Part shown: one piece after another, positions 46,392 to 58,353 of the stretch
Layout of the letters: each line of letters starts with the position of its first letter
Numbering within the stretch: position 1 is the stretch's first letter
Origin: Lojkania enalia
Taxonomy: Eukaryota > Ascomycota > Dothideomycetes > Pleosporales
Length of the DNA stretch: 64,000 nucleotides
Assembly (NCBI GenBank): GCA_010094045.1
Contig: ML986621.1
Coordinates: forward strand, 279,760 to 343,759
Reading direction: 5' to 3'
Position numbers and translations under genes: made by a program
Notes under the pieces: generated by a model
Told to the model about the DNA's origin: nothing
What the model saw: only the letters and a program-made list of their open reading frames with translations
Database searches by the model: none

Positions 46392-48594
46392 GATGATAAG
46401 TGTGATAGTTGAATTATCAGGAAGGAATGCTGAGTTGAAAGGACTAGGTATCAGGTTTGGCTTTCGCCCCTTATATATCAGTATAGTAGTCGAATTCGCC
46501 TAGAGTTGATTGCCAGGGTTGTGTTTGCACCACGTAAAGAAAGTGGGGGTGGTGGCCTCAATCATCACCTTGCTAACGACACAGCTGAAGATTCCAAATT
46601 CAGTCAACCTAGAGATAATCACCAGCTTTGTTAGTGAAATATGAATAAGACTCCTCCTACATATCCATGAGATGCCTTAAAGTGCTGTCGTCAGCAATTC
46701 TAGATTGGTAAAGATAGAGTATGGCTTTAAGAACTGACCTCTTAATTCCGACTCATGCTATTTTCCTTTTACGTTTCATTTGTGTACCTATGATTGGATT
46801 GATAGATATTGGTAACCCGTATTCTGCAATGCATGCAAGCCGTCTGACCTATAAAATACCGTTGCATATCTCCGTGTCGGACGAATTTTCCTCGACTTTA
46901 CATCTTCTATTGGGCCCCGTGCGATTATGACCTTAACGTAAAGCTTATGTTTAGCTTCATGTCAGACGGTCTGACTAAGGACTAACTTTACTTTGACGTC
47001 TCTTGCATTTAGTGGATCCTTAGGCTTGTCTTCGAAATTTATTCATCGACGCGGTATTTATTCCGAAGTTACTTTCAATAAGCTATTCCTAACTGCTAGT
47101 GCTTGTCGGACAGTGTTCATTTGTGGCCATGTACAAAGACTCATCATGAAAATGTTTGTATGAGGTCCTCTTCAAAGCGGGATACAGCAAATGATCATTG
47201 CCTTAGTCTTCCACTCCAAATTCAGAAATCATTTCTACATTCCTTAGGTAATAGTTACGAACCCGTCAGAGGACCTCATTGAGTTGCAGAAGTCGGAAAT
47301 AACTTCGAGCCAGCACTAGCGATTTACAACGCTATCTATGTCAAATCTCGTACCGAGTGGAGATGACACGATTTGTGAGCCTCTTATTACGCTAGTCATT
47401 TCCGAGGGTCCACAATCAGAAACAGATCTTTACCATTTTCCGCCACACGCTAACCCGAACATCAAACGCTTATCTAATAAAGGTGTGCCAATGAATGTAG
47501 CGACATTAAGCAGCTTTAGATTGATTAAGGATATTTTTTTAAATAAGTTTAGCGCTTTTACGATCTTCGTCCAAACATTAGATCAGTATCTTCGGCTTGT
47601 ATGTGTTGTATGAGATGTTCCTGCACCTCAAGTTCGGATCTCCGAGTACACATTTGCGGACTAAAAATCTCGGAACCCCGACCAATTTGGGACAGCATAT
47701 ATCTAGAAATAGATAGAAAACTGTAAGAATGTAGGCTCGGCAGAGCTATCTTAGCGTTGTTACCGACTTTACAGTGTGGGACCCATAGTCAACCTTCAGT
47801 CATAGTAGCAATCTCATTCCGATTATCGTTACAGCAAATGGGAAGATAACAAGCACAGCTTCTACAGTGCGTCAAAGCCCTTGAATAGGAAGGGAAAAAT
47901 GGCGAGATATTCCCAGCACTAGTGAAATACATGTCGCATGTAATAGTCACTATGGACAACTAGCCAATTAGGGGGAATCTTCGAATAGAGAGATGAATGA
48001 AATTTGAAGTCCACCAAAAGGAATCAACTTGTCGTGTACGAGCACTTAAAAGTCTATCCAACAACTAGCGTATGCCTCGAATAAATATTGATGTAAGCCC
48101 GAGCTCATCCGCGACTTTCGAGTGAGGTTAGATAGGAAACCGCTTCCGTTATGGGCAATTATATTGTTGCTCGGTTAAGTAGGAAAAATATATTTAAGCG
48201 AGTCCTATCGCAGAGGCAACTTGCAGAATGAATTAACCTTATATCCAAAGTTTCCTTCACGGGTAAATTTCATACGGAGCAAGAACTTCCGTGAAGCTCG
48301 TTTGGCGCAGGCACGAACGCTTACAGCAAATCACCAAGAGTTGACAATGTTTTAGTAGTGACTACAGACAGCGCCATAGTGACCAATATAATGAAGAGAA
48401 TTACGCGATGAGCAAAATCTCGCGGCGCTCCTTAATATTCTACCTGCGGCAGTTGCATTCCGTAACTTGAAAAGTTTGGAACCTCGTCACAGCTTCTGAG
48501 ATAATATCCAGTCTTCACTTCCTTTCTCAATAGCTTCTGTGCATTTCGTTGATAGCCTAGGTTTGACCCACCTCCGGTACCAACCTATTCTATA
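46392..48594. other. Gene-free divergent region between ALDH and the CE16 esterase
   Basis: About 2.2 kb, AT-rich, holding the promoters of both neighbours. The 91-codon plus-strand frame at 47338-47613 has no domain, and translation of the rest is full of stops. No transposon could be recognised. Confidence 0.5.
46467..46479 (-). promoter_or_regulatory. TATA box with adjoining AGGGG (STRE-like) element of the ALDH gene
   Basis: On the minus strand this reads GATATATAAGGGG, about 80 bases upstream of the ALDH start codon. AGGGG is the core of the yeast stress-response element. The function here is inferred. Confidence 0.45.
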
Positions 48595-49660
48595 ATGGTG
48601 TATTTCATCACCTACCTCGTAGCCTTCTTGGTTCTAGTGCTTGGTAGTTTCCCGAGCTTTTCTCAAGCTACAAACTTCTTCATCACATTGTAAGCGCCCT
48701 GAGTGCTGTGTTGCGAAGAGACTGAGCCGTTTCTGGTAGCGGTGATTCCTACAGCCAGACAGGATTTGATGTTTCCTCATCTAAGCCATCGTCAGCGAAT
48801 CCTCTTGGAAACCCTGCCTATCCTGGATATACCACTTCTGGTGGCCCCAACTGGATCGGTTATCTTGTGAAGGATTACAATGCAAGCGCCCTCTACTCTT
48901 TCAATTTTGCTTACGGAGGAGCAACAGTCAATGCCTCGCTTGTGAAGCCGTATCAGCCGACAGTAAAGAGTTTGATTGATCAAGTCGGCCAATTTGGTAG
49001 AAGTATCGCGAACAAGCCTTCTTACGCACCCTGGACGGCAGAAAATTCTCTCTTTGCGATTTGGATGGGGGTCAATGATGTTGGAAATTCGTATTCGAAT
49101 CCAAATGAGGCGCAGTTGATCATACAAATCTTCAACAGTTACTTCTCCCAGATAGAGATACTGTTTAACGCTGGCGCTAGAAATTTCGCACTGTTAAGTG
49201 TGCCGCGTAGGTTTTCTATCGATTCATGCATTGTAGGCAATATTTCTTACATGTGTGACGCAGCAATCCACAAAACACCTTTGGTAATGCGCCAGTCGAA
49301 GGCTGCACAAGAACTCGAGGCCTCAGTAATCGAACAATTTAATACGGCTCTTGCTGATCGTACATCGAAATTTCTTGGGTCACACCCAGGAGCCAAGGTC
49401 GTCATAGTGAATACCCGGACGCCATTTGACGCTGCGATCAATGATCCAACTAAATACGGGGCTACAAACGCGATTTGCTATAATTCGAACGGGAAGACTT
49501 GTCTCTGGCATGATGATTATCATCCCGGTCTCGTACGTCTTCCACTAGTGACCATGGCAAGATACTGACTGAGCAGGAAATCCACCGATTAGTCGCGGAA
49601 GCCGTGGTTCAATCATGGGATGGGTCGTTCTTTAGGGTTATTCCCTTTGGTGGCGCGTAA
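48595..49660 (+). CDS. Secreted GDSL/SGNH acetylesterase (CE16-like)
   Basis: Three exons, join(48595..48689,48740..49532,49577..49660), 323 residues. Residues 1-25 are a signal peptide (LVAFLVLVLGSFPSFSQA). SGNH blocks: GDSYSQTGFD with nucleophile Ser35, the Gly block in FNFAYGGATVN, the Asn block WMGVNDVGNS (Asn near 144), and WHDDYHP with the Asp290/His293 pair. This set is that of carbohydrate-esterase family 16, fungal exo-acetylesterases that take acetyl groups off xylo- and manno-oligosaccharides. Several NxS/T sites fit secretion. The first intron removes a stop and restores GDSY. The second (GTACGT to CAG, with a CTGAC branch) restores the typical end LEIHRLVAEAVV. A Zn2Cys6 regulator starts 670 bases downstream on the same strand. 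Confidence 0.88.
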
Positions 49661-50328
49661 TTCGTAAACTTTTAGTGTTGGATGATTTGTCGAATGTGCG
49701 CTTCAAATAAGGAAATCTGACGCAATAAAGGGGGGAGCCACCGGATAGATAAGTGGCTTCCCAGTTGCTGACATAGACGAATGCTGCTTTGTCAAGGTGC
49801 TTACTTGCATATGTGATCGGATCCCGGGAGATGGATTCAGCAGCCCTGCTAGGGTAGAATCGGGGTATTTGGGCTAAGGAATTCCCTTTGGAGCACAACT
49901 TGTGTCTCCGATAGTCCGCATTGTGCGGGCTTAACATGCATTATCTGCTGTTGAAACAGGCCATTCGGCGTTAGGCGGCGTTGGAGATGCCTCATTGTTT
50001 TGTCGCCTGTTCTTGAATGCCCTTGTACTTTCTTTGCTATAAGGTACTAACCTCTTGTTTGGCTGTATTTGGGATCGAAATTTTATTTCTTACAACACTG
50101 AAGCCGGAAAAAAGCCATAGTGTACGTCTATGTGCTGATGCTAGCCCACTCCCCTCGATACGCTAATGATTGCCTAGTCCGATTATAGTATCGTTTGATA
50201 CGTGCACGTGGCGATAAGCTTTGAGCCTTTCTCATCTTCTGCAAGCCGACAAACCTCAACTACAGACTTCGATCTTTATTTTCCAGCAATCAATGTATTG
50301 GTAGCGATAAGAAATATTTGAGAGCGCA
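49661..50328. other. Spacer between the esterase and the regulator
   Basis: Terminator region of the esterase and promoter of the Zn2Cys6 gene. The minus-strand frame at 49638-49937 has no domain. Confidence 0.5.
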
Positions 50329-52876
50329 ATGGTTGAAAGAGCGAAGCAAATCTCTCAATCCTCAAATTCTAGCTCGTCGTCAAAGCCGCAATCAGCCGGG
50401 GGCCGACAGCGCGTAATATCTTCATGTCTAACATGCCGTCGAAGGAAGGTACGCTGCGATCATGGCCATCCCGTGTGTGGAGCATGTTCTCGCGGGAATC
50501 ACGTGTGCACGTATGCCACCGATCAAGGCCTTGGCCAGCCAGGCGCTGGAAGGGTTTCGAAGGGCCTGTTATCCGGCATCGGTAAAGGCACTCGCAATAT
50601 TGATGTCCAGGCAAGATTGGACCGACTGGAGCTCCTTCTGGAAAGGGCTGTCTCAGGACAAGCATCCGGATCACATTTGTCTGCTCGTTCGAGCACCGAG
50701 GCTGAGAGGCGCGAGAACGAATCCGAATCTCAGTTAACGCCCTCTTCAACTAGTCAAACATCTCAAGGTGCAGGTATTTCTTCCGATAATAGCGACGGGA
50801 CATTAATCTTAGAGGACGGACAGTCGCAGTTCGTTTCTTCTTTACACTGGGCTCTACTAGCTGACGAGGTAAGCAGCAGATTAATAAGATTATTGTCACA
50901 GCATTAAGGCTTTAGACAGATATCAGATATCAAAGCCCTATTAGGAGACAAGTCAGAGGATGATCGAGAAGTCCCAGCACAGAACCAGCTCGTACATTTA
51001 CTTTCTCTTGGACGCGCAAAGATTGGACTCACCTTGCAACAACTTTTACCACACAGTCGGGAAATGCAGGATGCGCTTTTGGACATTTTCTTCTCCAACG
51101 TTGATTTAATGGTGAGGGTCACTCATAAACCTACCTTACTCCGTAAATTTCCCGTGTTAGTACACGAAACACAACCACTGGCCTTTGCAATTTTCTACTC
51201 CGCCATCAATTCACTTCCTCCTCAGACGGTAGAAGAGAAATTCGGAGAGTCTAAAGACGAACTTCTTGCTCGCTTCGAACTCGGTGTGGAAATAAGTCTT
51301 GCAAGAGAGAATTATTTGACAACCTCGAGCTTGGAGATATTTCAGGGTTTTGTCATATGGCTTACGTGCATAACAAAGGAGGAAGATATGGGTCAGTCCG
51401 TTTGCAAATACCTCTTACTTACTCTAACAATATATAGGTAAAGCATGGGCACTTCTGGGCATAGCGATGAGAATCGCTCTTAATCAAGGCCTTCATCGAG
51501 ACCCGTCGCTGTTTCCCGCGGGCTCAATGGATTCTGTAACTATTGAAACTAGGCGTCGGCTTTGGCATCAAATTTGCCATTTAGAATACCGAGCTGCAGA
51601 ATGTAAAGGTCAGGAACCCAATATCAGCGATGACGACTTTACTACAATGCTACCCCGCAATATCGAAGACGAGGAGCTGCTCGAAGGCGCAAGTCCTGGC
51701 CCAAGTCCTTACAACGAAGAGCGATTTACAAGTATGACATTTCAACTCGTTCGATTCGTGGGAATGCGCGCCTTGAGGCGAATCGTCCGGAGCACATACC
51801 ACTTAGAGAGAAGAATGCTAGAATCTAGCCTCCTCGGTCTGTCCGCTCCAGATCCTGTTCGGGAGCTTACAAGCATCTACCAACATATCAAGATCCTAGT
51901 AGATGAGATGCATGAAGAAACACACGAAAAGTATCTGCAATACTGTAATCCTGAAGATCCAACACAACGGCTCTGCCTAGGGCTTGCCTCTCTTCTCGAA
52001 TGGAGATGTTACGTATTATTTTGGCTTCGTATGCCCCGTGCCTATCGAGACGCCGTGTTTTCAGATGATATTAGGAAGTCGTAAGTAGTCTTATATGTAC
52101 CATTTCTATATCCCTATTGCAAGGTAAGCTAACATTCCAGTAGCATTTTCGAAAAGTCGGTTAATTGTATTGAAACCCTTAATGGCGCAGGTGTGGATGT
52201 CAACGCTGCACGGTTTCAGTGGCATATAGGAGGCCACGCAGCATTCCAAGCTGTGAGCTGTAATATTACTTCCTGATAAGGTTTAGTTCTAATATGTGTA
52301 TACAGATCATGCATGTTCTGTCAGAACTTCGAAACCCAGCATTCGATTGTCCAGATCGAATGCGCGCCCTTCGAGCTCTACAGATGTCAAGGCTTCTAAA
52401 AGAGAATAATAACACCAAAGCTTGGACCGTTGTCAAGACTATGATCGACAAAGTGATACGGGAACATGCAAGCACTCAGCAGAGCGGTTCAGAAAGCTCA
52501 TATGTTACCCCGCCCACCGGAGCGACGAACAATTCAACAAATGCCAACCTACCAATATATGTGGATCGGATACCTTCTTATGCAATTCAACGATCACCAA
52601 TCCAACGATCGCCCCAAACTACGTACGTAGAGCGACCACCACCTCCCCCTCAACCGGTTCGGGCCCCATTTAATTGGGATGACCTTAATCTGAACACAAT
52701 TGCTGCAGATATCCCCCCCAACCCGGAGCTACCCGAGTTCGATTTCGTAAGTGCATTAGTCAGCGTTTCATTAGACCTACTAACGAGAATAGGGCTTCTG
52801 GGGCGATCCTGTCAATTTCAACGATCCTATCACTTATCCATTAAACACTCCGTTCAATTATCCCGAAAATTTTTGA
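50329..52876 (+). CDS. Zn2Cys6 fungal transcription factor
   Basis: Six exons, join(50329..50868,50920..51391,51438..52080,52141..52252,52306..52746,52793..52876), 763 residues, phase kept throughout. The zinc cluster is at residues 33-60: Cys33, 36, 43, 50, 53 and 60 (CLTCRRRKVRCDHGHPVCGACSRG region), the spacing of Gal4-type binuclear clusters. A linker with LDRLELLLERAV (dimer coiled coil) follows. The fungal-specific regulatory domain lies at about 250-480 (WALLGIAMRIALNQGLHRD, RRRLWHQICHLEYRAAE). The C-terminus is Pro/Asn-rich and acidic, ending in a short aromatic Asn/Pro segment. Targets are unknown; the neighbouring CE16 esterase is a candidate by position only. Confidence 0.9.
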
Positions 52877-53600
52877 TCTCAAGCACGGCTTGGAACTATC
52901 CGGCCGGAAGATCTATGTCTTGGAAAGAATAGCCCTGGAGAACAGAGCACTTGTTGCTTCTGCAATGGAATGTTGATGGCCATATTCAAAATAATTCAGC
53001 TTTGCACAATACCCTGGACGTAGCGCCCAAAACGCGAATGGCAATGCATCTTACCATTGCGTACATCTAATATGAGTGGATTTGTTTCTAACACTGATTT
53101 AGCCGCTGGCTATGTTTCATTCGAGTTGCCAATTATTGCACATAATTCGTGATACCACCAAAACAGCAATGCATCCGAACACACTTCAACACTCCGGGGC
53201 ATTTATTTTTGCCTATAAAGTACCATGAGACCTTTTGGTTAGCTCGCCAATGTCTTGACCGCTCCTCTACCTTGCTTGAAGATTTTCGTGTAACTTCGGG
53301 ACGTAAGCGAATAATATATTCAGCTTATTGGGATCGAATGACGCGACGCGATATCATGAGAACGCGGAGAATTTACACAAGCTTTGCCAATGCTGGATCT
53401 GCCGTACATGTCGTAATGTGGGGAAAATATTGTCAGAAATCTTCGAAATTGGCAGAGCTCCGGTTGGAGGAATGACGAATATTAATATTTTTTCCAAGAC
53501 ACTCGGGAATGCAACAACGGACTACATCCTCATTCAACTGACGCGCAACGAGTATAAAGGACACAGCTTATCGAGCGCGTGCCGTTCTTTTCCTCACTCA
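52877..53600. other. Spacer upstream of the secreted protein gene
   Basis: Terminator region of the regulator gene and promoter of the next gene. The frame at 53149-53475 and the upstream extension of the 53601 frame are not supported as coding. Confidence 0.5.
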
Positions 53601-54074
53601 ATGTCAACGTATGCAATGATGTCTCGTATTATAGCTATCGTTTCGCTCATCAGCCTCCTTTCTCATCTTTCTCTTGGCGCACCGACCATTGCAGCAGGCT
53701 CCAAAAAAAACTTCTATCTCGTCTCCTGTCGCGACTACGAAGGAACATACGATGCCATAGCCTATTATCCCAACGGTCCTCCCAAGACCGCGAACGAATG
53801 GCCATCCGAAATCGGAGAAGTTAGTCGGCCGTCAGAAAAATGGGAGGGTGTGGAACGCGAAGCAGATATTTTTGATGATGACTGGTTTATTGTGAGAATA
53901 AATGAGGGAGCAGCAAGCATGAAGAAGGGGGAGATTGCTGGCACGGGGAGCTTTGAGGGGGAGCCGTTTGTTTGCTTTAAATCGGAGGGAGTGCTATTTA
54001 CTAAGAGACTAGTTGTTTGTGAGGCTAGATATTGGTGTCCTAGCATTGACGTTGGAGGTGAGAATACGGTTTAA
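53601..54074 (+). CDS. Small secreted protein
   Basis: Single-exon protein of 157 residues. Two or three early Met codons lead into a strong signal peptide (IIAIVSLISLLSHLSLG, cleavage likely after Gly-Ala). The mature part has four cysteines (VSCRDYEG, PFVCFKSEG, VVCEARYWCPS), enough for two disulfides, and is rich in acidic and aromatic residues (DDDWFIVRINEG). I recognise no enzyme family. Size, secretion and paired cysteines fit a candidate effector or wall protein. The frame stays open about 90 codons upstream, but that part has no secretory start, so the ATG at 53601 is chosen. It follows the regulator gene on the same strand. Confidence 0.7.
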   Translation: MSTYAMMSRIIAIVSLISLLSHLSLGAPTIAAGSKKNFYLVSCRDYEGTYDAIAYYPNGPPKTANEWPSEIGEVSRPSEKWEGVEREADIFDDDWFIVRINEGAASMKKGEIAGTGSFEGEPFVCFKSEGVLFTKRLVVCEARYWCPSIDVGGENTV

Positions 54075-54999
54075 AATGAATTTCAGCTGGGATTTGGATG
54101 ACAGAGATTGGCTGCTTTGGAGTCATTCCTCGAGGCTGTTCTAGTAAAGGACTACTAGATCACTCTTTGCCAATTGGATTTCTCAACTATATGGTGCAGA
54201 TCAATTCGCTACCGAAATTCGGAAATGCGTGACCCGGTTCTATGTGATTGAGAGACTGTTCTCTCCGATATAGATATTCGCTCACTTCCCCTTGTTCTTT
54301 TTCATGCTTCATACACTACTACGCCTGACATACAAACGTACGATACTCAAAAACTCCTTACAACTCCTCACAACTCCTCACCTACAATTCACCACTGCAA
54401 TCTCCACAATGCCGAATACCATGTTCAGTTCCCTCGCCGCGGTCTATACTTTCCGGGCACTCTTGCCTACTACATCCTCATCACCCCCAACAAAGACCAA
54501 AGACCAACGACAATAGCTGAACCATCCCCCCCACACACCATGTCATCCCGAACCCTCCGCACGAGAACACATGCTTGATATCATACAATGCATCTCAAAC
54601 ACATCAATCAGTGTAAAGAATGTTCGAAGGAGAGGAAGGAGCGGGATCACTGGGTTCTTGAGCAACTATTCGAGCAGCGCACAAGGAAGATAGTGAGAGA
54701 AGGGTAGTGTTTTCGGGTGAGTTGGCATAGGTAGCGAGGGAAATGTTATGAAGCATGGTTTCACTTCCCTATCGCTTTATAGTTTTTTTTTTTTTTTTTT
54801 TGGGGGGGGGGGGTTGGGTGATTCATATCGTAGAACTATTATCTTCGAGTGCGACTTAACTAAATAACCTTCGTTACAAACTTGACACAAGATGCACAGT
54901 CTACCCTCACCGAATCAAAACACAAGGCTGCTATTCCTCGCCCACAAACACTTAGAATCGCATTGGCAGAAGATCGACATTTTATCCATCCATCCCTCC
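54075..54999. other. Convergent 3' flanks
   Basis: About 0.9 kb between the secreted protein gene and the GTPase gene, with the T/G homopolymer pair at 54783-54813. No gene is supported; the 74-codon frame at 54292-54516 is low-complexity. Confidence 0.5.
54783..54813. repeat. Adjacent poly-T and poly-G runs
   Basis: 19 T followed directly by 12 G in non-coding sequence. Such junctions are prone to slippage and sequencing error. Confidence 0.9.
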
Positions 55000-57900
55000 C
55001 TACTTATCACAACACCCAGCCCCCCGATCCCTGACCTCCCCAACAACTTCTCTCGCCGTCCGCAAAACGCATTCTGCACTCTCAATCCTCCTCCTCAAAC
55101 CACTCGCAAATTCTCCAAACACCCTTGCCTCGGTTCTCCCCTCCTGTTCGCCAACCCCAGCAACCACGAGATGAAAATCGCGAATCATGGCATCGACATC
55201 TCGCGTCAATGCCGAGAGGAGGTTGTCGAAAATGATGCGCACGAAGCCGCGATGCGACTTCTCGATCATAGTTGCTAGGCGCGAGAATAGATGGGAGGAG
55301 GTGATGTGCGTGGTTAGGAGGAGCTTGCGGTGGGCATCGAGGACCTGGGGTGAGGTGGAGAGGGGAAGAGGTGGGGATCCAGAACGAGGGAAGGATGGGG
55401 TATACGGCGTTGTTACCGCGGAGCGGGGAGATGTAGAACGGGAACTAGAAGAGGAACTAGAGGCGTTGGAGCGATGAGAAGGGGTAAGGGGAGATGGAGA
55501 AGGGGAGGGGAGTAGAGAAGTAGAGTGATAGATTGGTGCCATCAAGCTGTTTATGTAGGAGCTGTTGTGGCCGTAAAGTGAGTCGGACGCGAGTTGTTGT
55601 GTCCCTTCTAGTAAGTCGGCGAAGGACGTATCTACGTGGTGGATGCAGGTTGAAAGGCGGTGAGGGAGAGTATCTAGCAGGGTTTGGAGGCGTGTTGGGG
55701 CTGCTGGGATATATTCTAGCCCTTTCGTTAGTATGAAGCTATGGATCAACTAGATGGAGACTTGCCTTTCAGAGGCTTTGATATCTCTTTGAAGACTCGT
55801 TCGATAGAGTGAATCAATTCCTGTTTGCTGTGTTCGATTTCCTCCTCAAATTGACCCCACTTGCCTTGTAGATGGAAGCGCATTGGTTCGATGAGCTCCT
55901 CATTCCAGCTTCGTGGTCCAGTGGTCGAGCTGATATAGTTGCCATAGTTGCGGCAGAAGGCTGTGTAATCTTTGGCATCCCACTACACTGCTATTAGAGG
56001 TTTTATTTGCCGAATAGAGTGGGGATACACTTGCCTTGGACCATTCTTTGCTTGCTTCTAGAGCTGCGCTTCGCCATTCAGAGCGATGTTCTCCTGTACA
56101 TTGTAAACATCATGTCTCAGTGGTTTGTAAGCGATTGTCTTACGAAGAGGGTGTAGAATTGCGGAGGCAAATTCTTGGTTCAAATTCGACCGAGTAACCT
56201 GGGTGTGGGCTGTTGGGAGCACAAGTTTCTACAAGGTCAGCAAGTATTTTGCATAATTTTCACCTTTAAAATTAACGTACTCGGATAGCGGTCTCTTCGA
56301 GACATTTCATGAGATGGCGAATCTCCTCTTCCTTGTTGACATCGATGTCGCTGCCACTAACTGACCACTGTTTAAGCGAACCTAGGAAAGCCGGTACCTC
56401 GTGCTCAATAAATGCCGCTGCCGCATCAAACTGTGCGGCAGCGGGGATAGAATGGCAGTACTTCCGTAGACCGAGAATGCCGGTCAATTCTAGTCTACTT
56501 TCCGCCAGGCGTTGCTCGTCGTACCGATGCGCGAAGTAGTCTTTATTGCTGATGCAGAATATTTCGAGATTGCCATCTTTCACGTCCCCTGAGTAGTTGT
56601 TGATAAGTTGCGTTGTGATCTCGTTGTTGCGGCGATCGATGAGGAGCTTCTTCAAGCCGAATTGCATATCCTGCAGCATGTCTCGGCAACGAGCTTCCTC
56701 TTCGAGAGCGCCTGGAAAGCCTTGCCGCCTCTGGGCTTCGGCTCGCTTCACCTGTTTTTGAAGACTCTCGATTTGCTGTCGCCAGGTGCGAACTTGAATG
56801 GACACATCTGGCACCCTGCGCTCTACTTCGCGAGCATTGACGATGTCAGCCTTGGTACACACGATTCGCAGTGGGCGGTGTTGTCGATTACGCTTGATGA
56901 TGTCAACGACAGCTTTGTCGTTAAGGGCCTTCTCCATAGTAGTCACGGCAAAGATCTCGTGACAGTTACGGAGGTAGCGCTCGGTTGCTCGAGCACGGGC
57001 GAAGTTCAGTTCTCGGGGCGACGGGCAATCGACAAGAACAAGACCAGATTGCAGAATTCCAGCGCGCAGATAAACTCTGATAACTCGGATAAATGGCCAG
57101 AGGGCTGGTGTATTCACATCAACAGGATCTCTCGTAAACTCGTCCAACTTGTCGATACATTCTTCGGAAGTAAAGGCAGTTGAAGACCACATGCGCGACT
57201 CTTGGCCGCCTGGTCTGCGTGATAGGAAGTCTGAAGCCCATTTTTGAAGAATATTGAGAAGTGGAGTATCGACATCAGATGCATGCTCAAGAAGGAACTC
57301 TTTCGTAAATATTGGCTGGTTACGAAACATCGAGTGTAGTGTTTGCCAGGCTTTACCTGATCTATTCGTGATCTCTTGACGCTCTTCTAGGTCGTCGATA
57401 TCTTGGAAAGCCGGTATATAGCAGGCCCGCACGCTTCGGACGAGTTCTTCGATAAGTTCTTTAATCTCCTCGGAGGACATGTAATCGACTTCTACACTGA
57501 ACGGCTCGTCATAATGGGCTGCTCGAAACCTGTATTCAGTGATGATTGATGTTGAATGATTGTTGTCGATATTCTATCCTACATTAGCAAGTATCGCAAA
57601 ATGGAGAATGTGTATGGGCTTACTGAATGAGAGAAATCGGGCTGATCGAGAAGAGAGTTGACAAGACTACTCTTTCCTGAGAGGTGTTTAGCTACTATCA
57701 TTAGCGAAGCACGGACTGTACGAACCGACACCAGCGTCTCCAACCAGGCCGACTGTTCTCGTTCTCAAAGGTTCAAACTCGCTCAACTGCTGCGCCCACT
57801 GCTTGAGTGCATGCAGATCCGAGCCTAAGCGATGAGATGCAGGGCAGCCCCAGATTGTTAGAGAGATGTCTTTCATCTCTTGCTTGGAAGCCGTTAAGGC

Positions 57901-58353
57901 GGCTTGGAAGTCCGGTTCAAAGAATCGTTTTTTTGGACTCTCTTCTTTGGCCACATCATAGAGTAACTCATCCCCGGGAAGTTGAACAGGAGCTGATGGT
58001 GATATTAGTGTATGAGCTGATTCGGGCTCGATGTAAGATTGTTGCCCTAGAAGATTACTTGTAAGAAGTTGGAGCCTTGGAGATCGGAATGCTTCCTCCG
58101 TATCTGAGTAGAGGCTGTAGTGTGAAGCAGTGCTAGGAGATGTAACATTCACGTGTTCCCATTCCGGGGAACCATGTGAGCCAGTATCAACTGGCGAAAA
58201 GAGAGGCCTGCCTCCAGTGGGACTCGTGATGACTGGACTGTTAAGAGACTGAAATGAAGGTCGTTTAGTCACAATGCGGAAACCGGAAGTCGGTTTTGGA
58301 GTTGGAACTCTTGCGAAGGCATCGCGAGTTTCCAATGTGATATAGGCCGCCAT
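55000..58353 (-). CDS. Large P-loop GTPase, fungal dynamin/SLIP-GC-like
   Basis: Seven exons, complement(join(55000..55715,55766..55982,56035..56093,56144..56228,56281..57573,57624..57676,57726..58353)), 1016 residues; phase holds at all six junctions. A Ser/Pro-rich disordered start (1-150) leads to the G1 loop GLVGDAGVGKSS (about 202-213). The conserved TEYRFRAAHYDEPFSVEV follows, then VLVDCPSP at the G3 position (about 409) and TKAD as G4 (467-470). Long helical stalk-like parts with coiled coil (RTWRQQIESLQKQVKRAEAQ) follow, and a helical C-terminal half with FCRNYGNY and SWNEELIEPMRFHL. The set fits fungal proteins annotated near nuclear GTPase SLIP-GC in the dynamin superfamily. The G3 motif lacks the usual DxxG glycine. 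Two introns (55716-55765, 55983-56034) have GC donors. Confidence 0.85.

Noticed and set aside
53149..53475. 108-codon frame before the secreted protein gene
   Set aside because: No domain, and it lies in the promoter of the 53601 gene.
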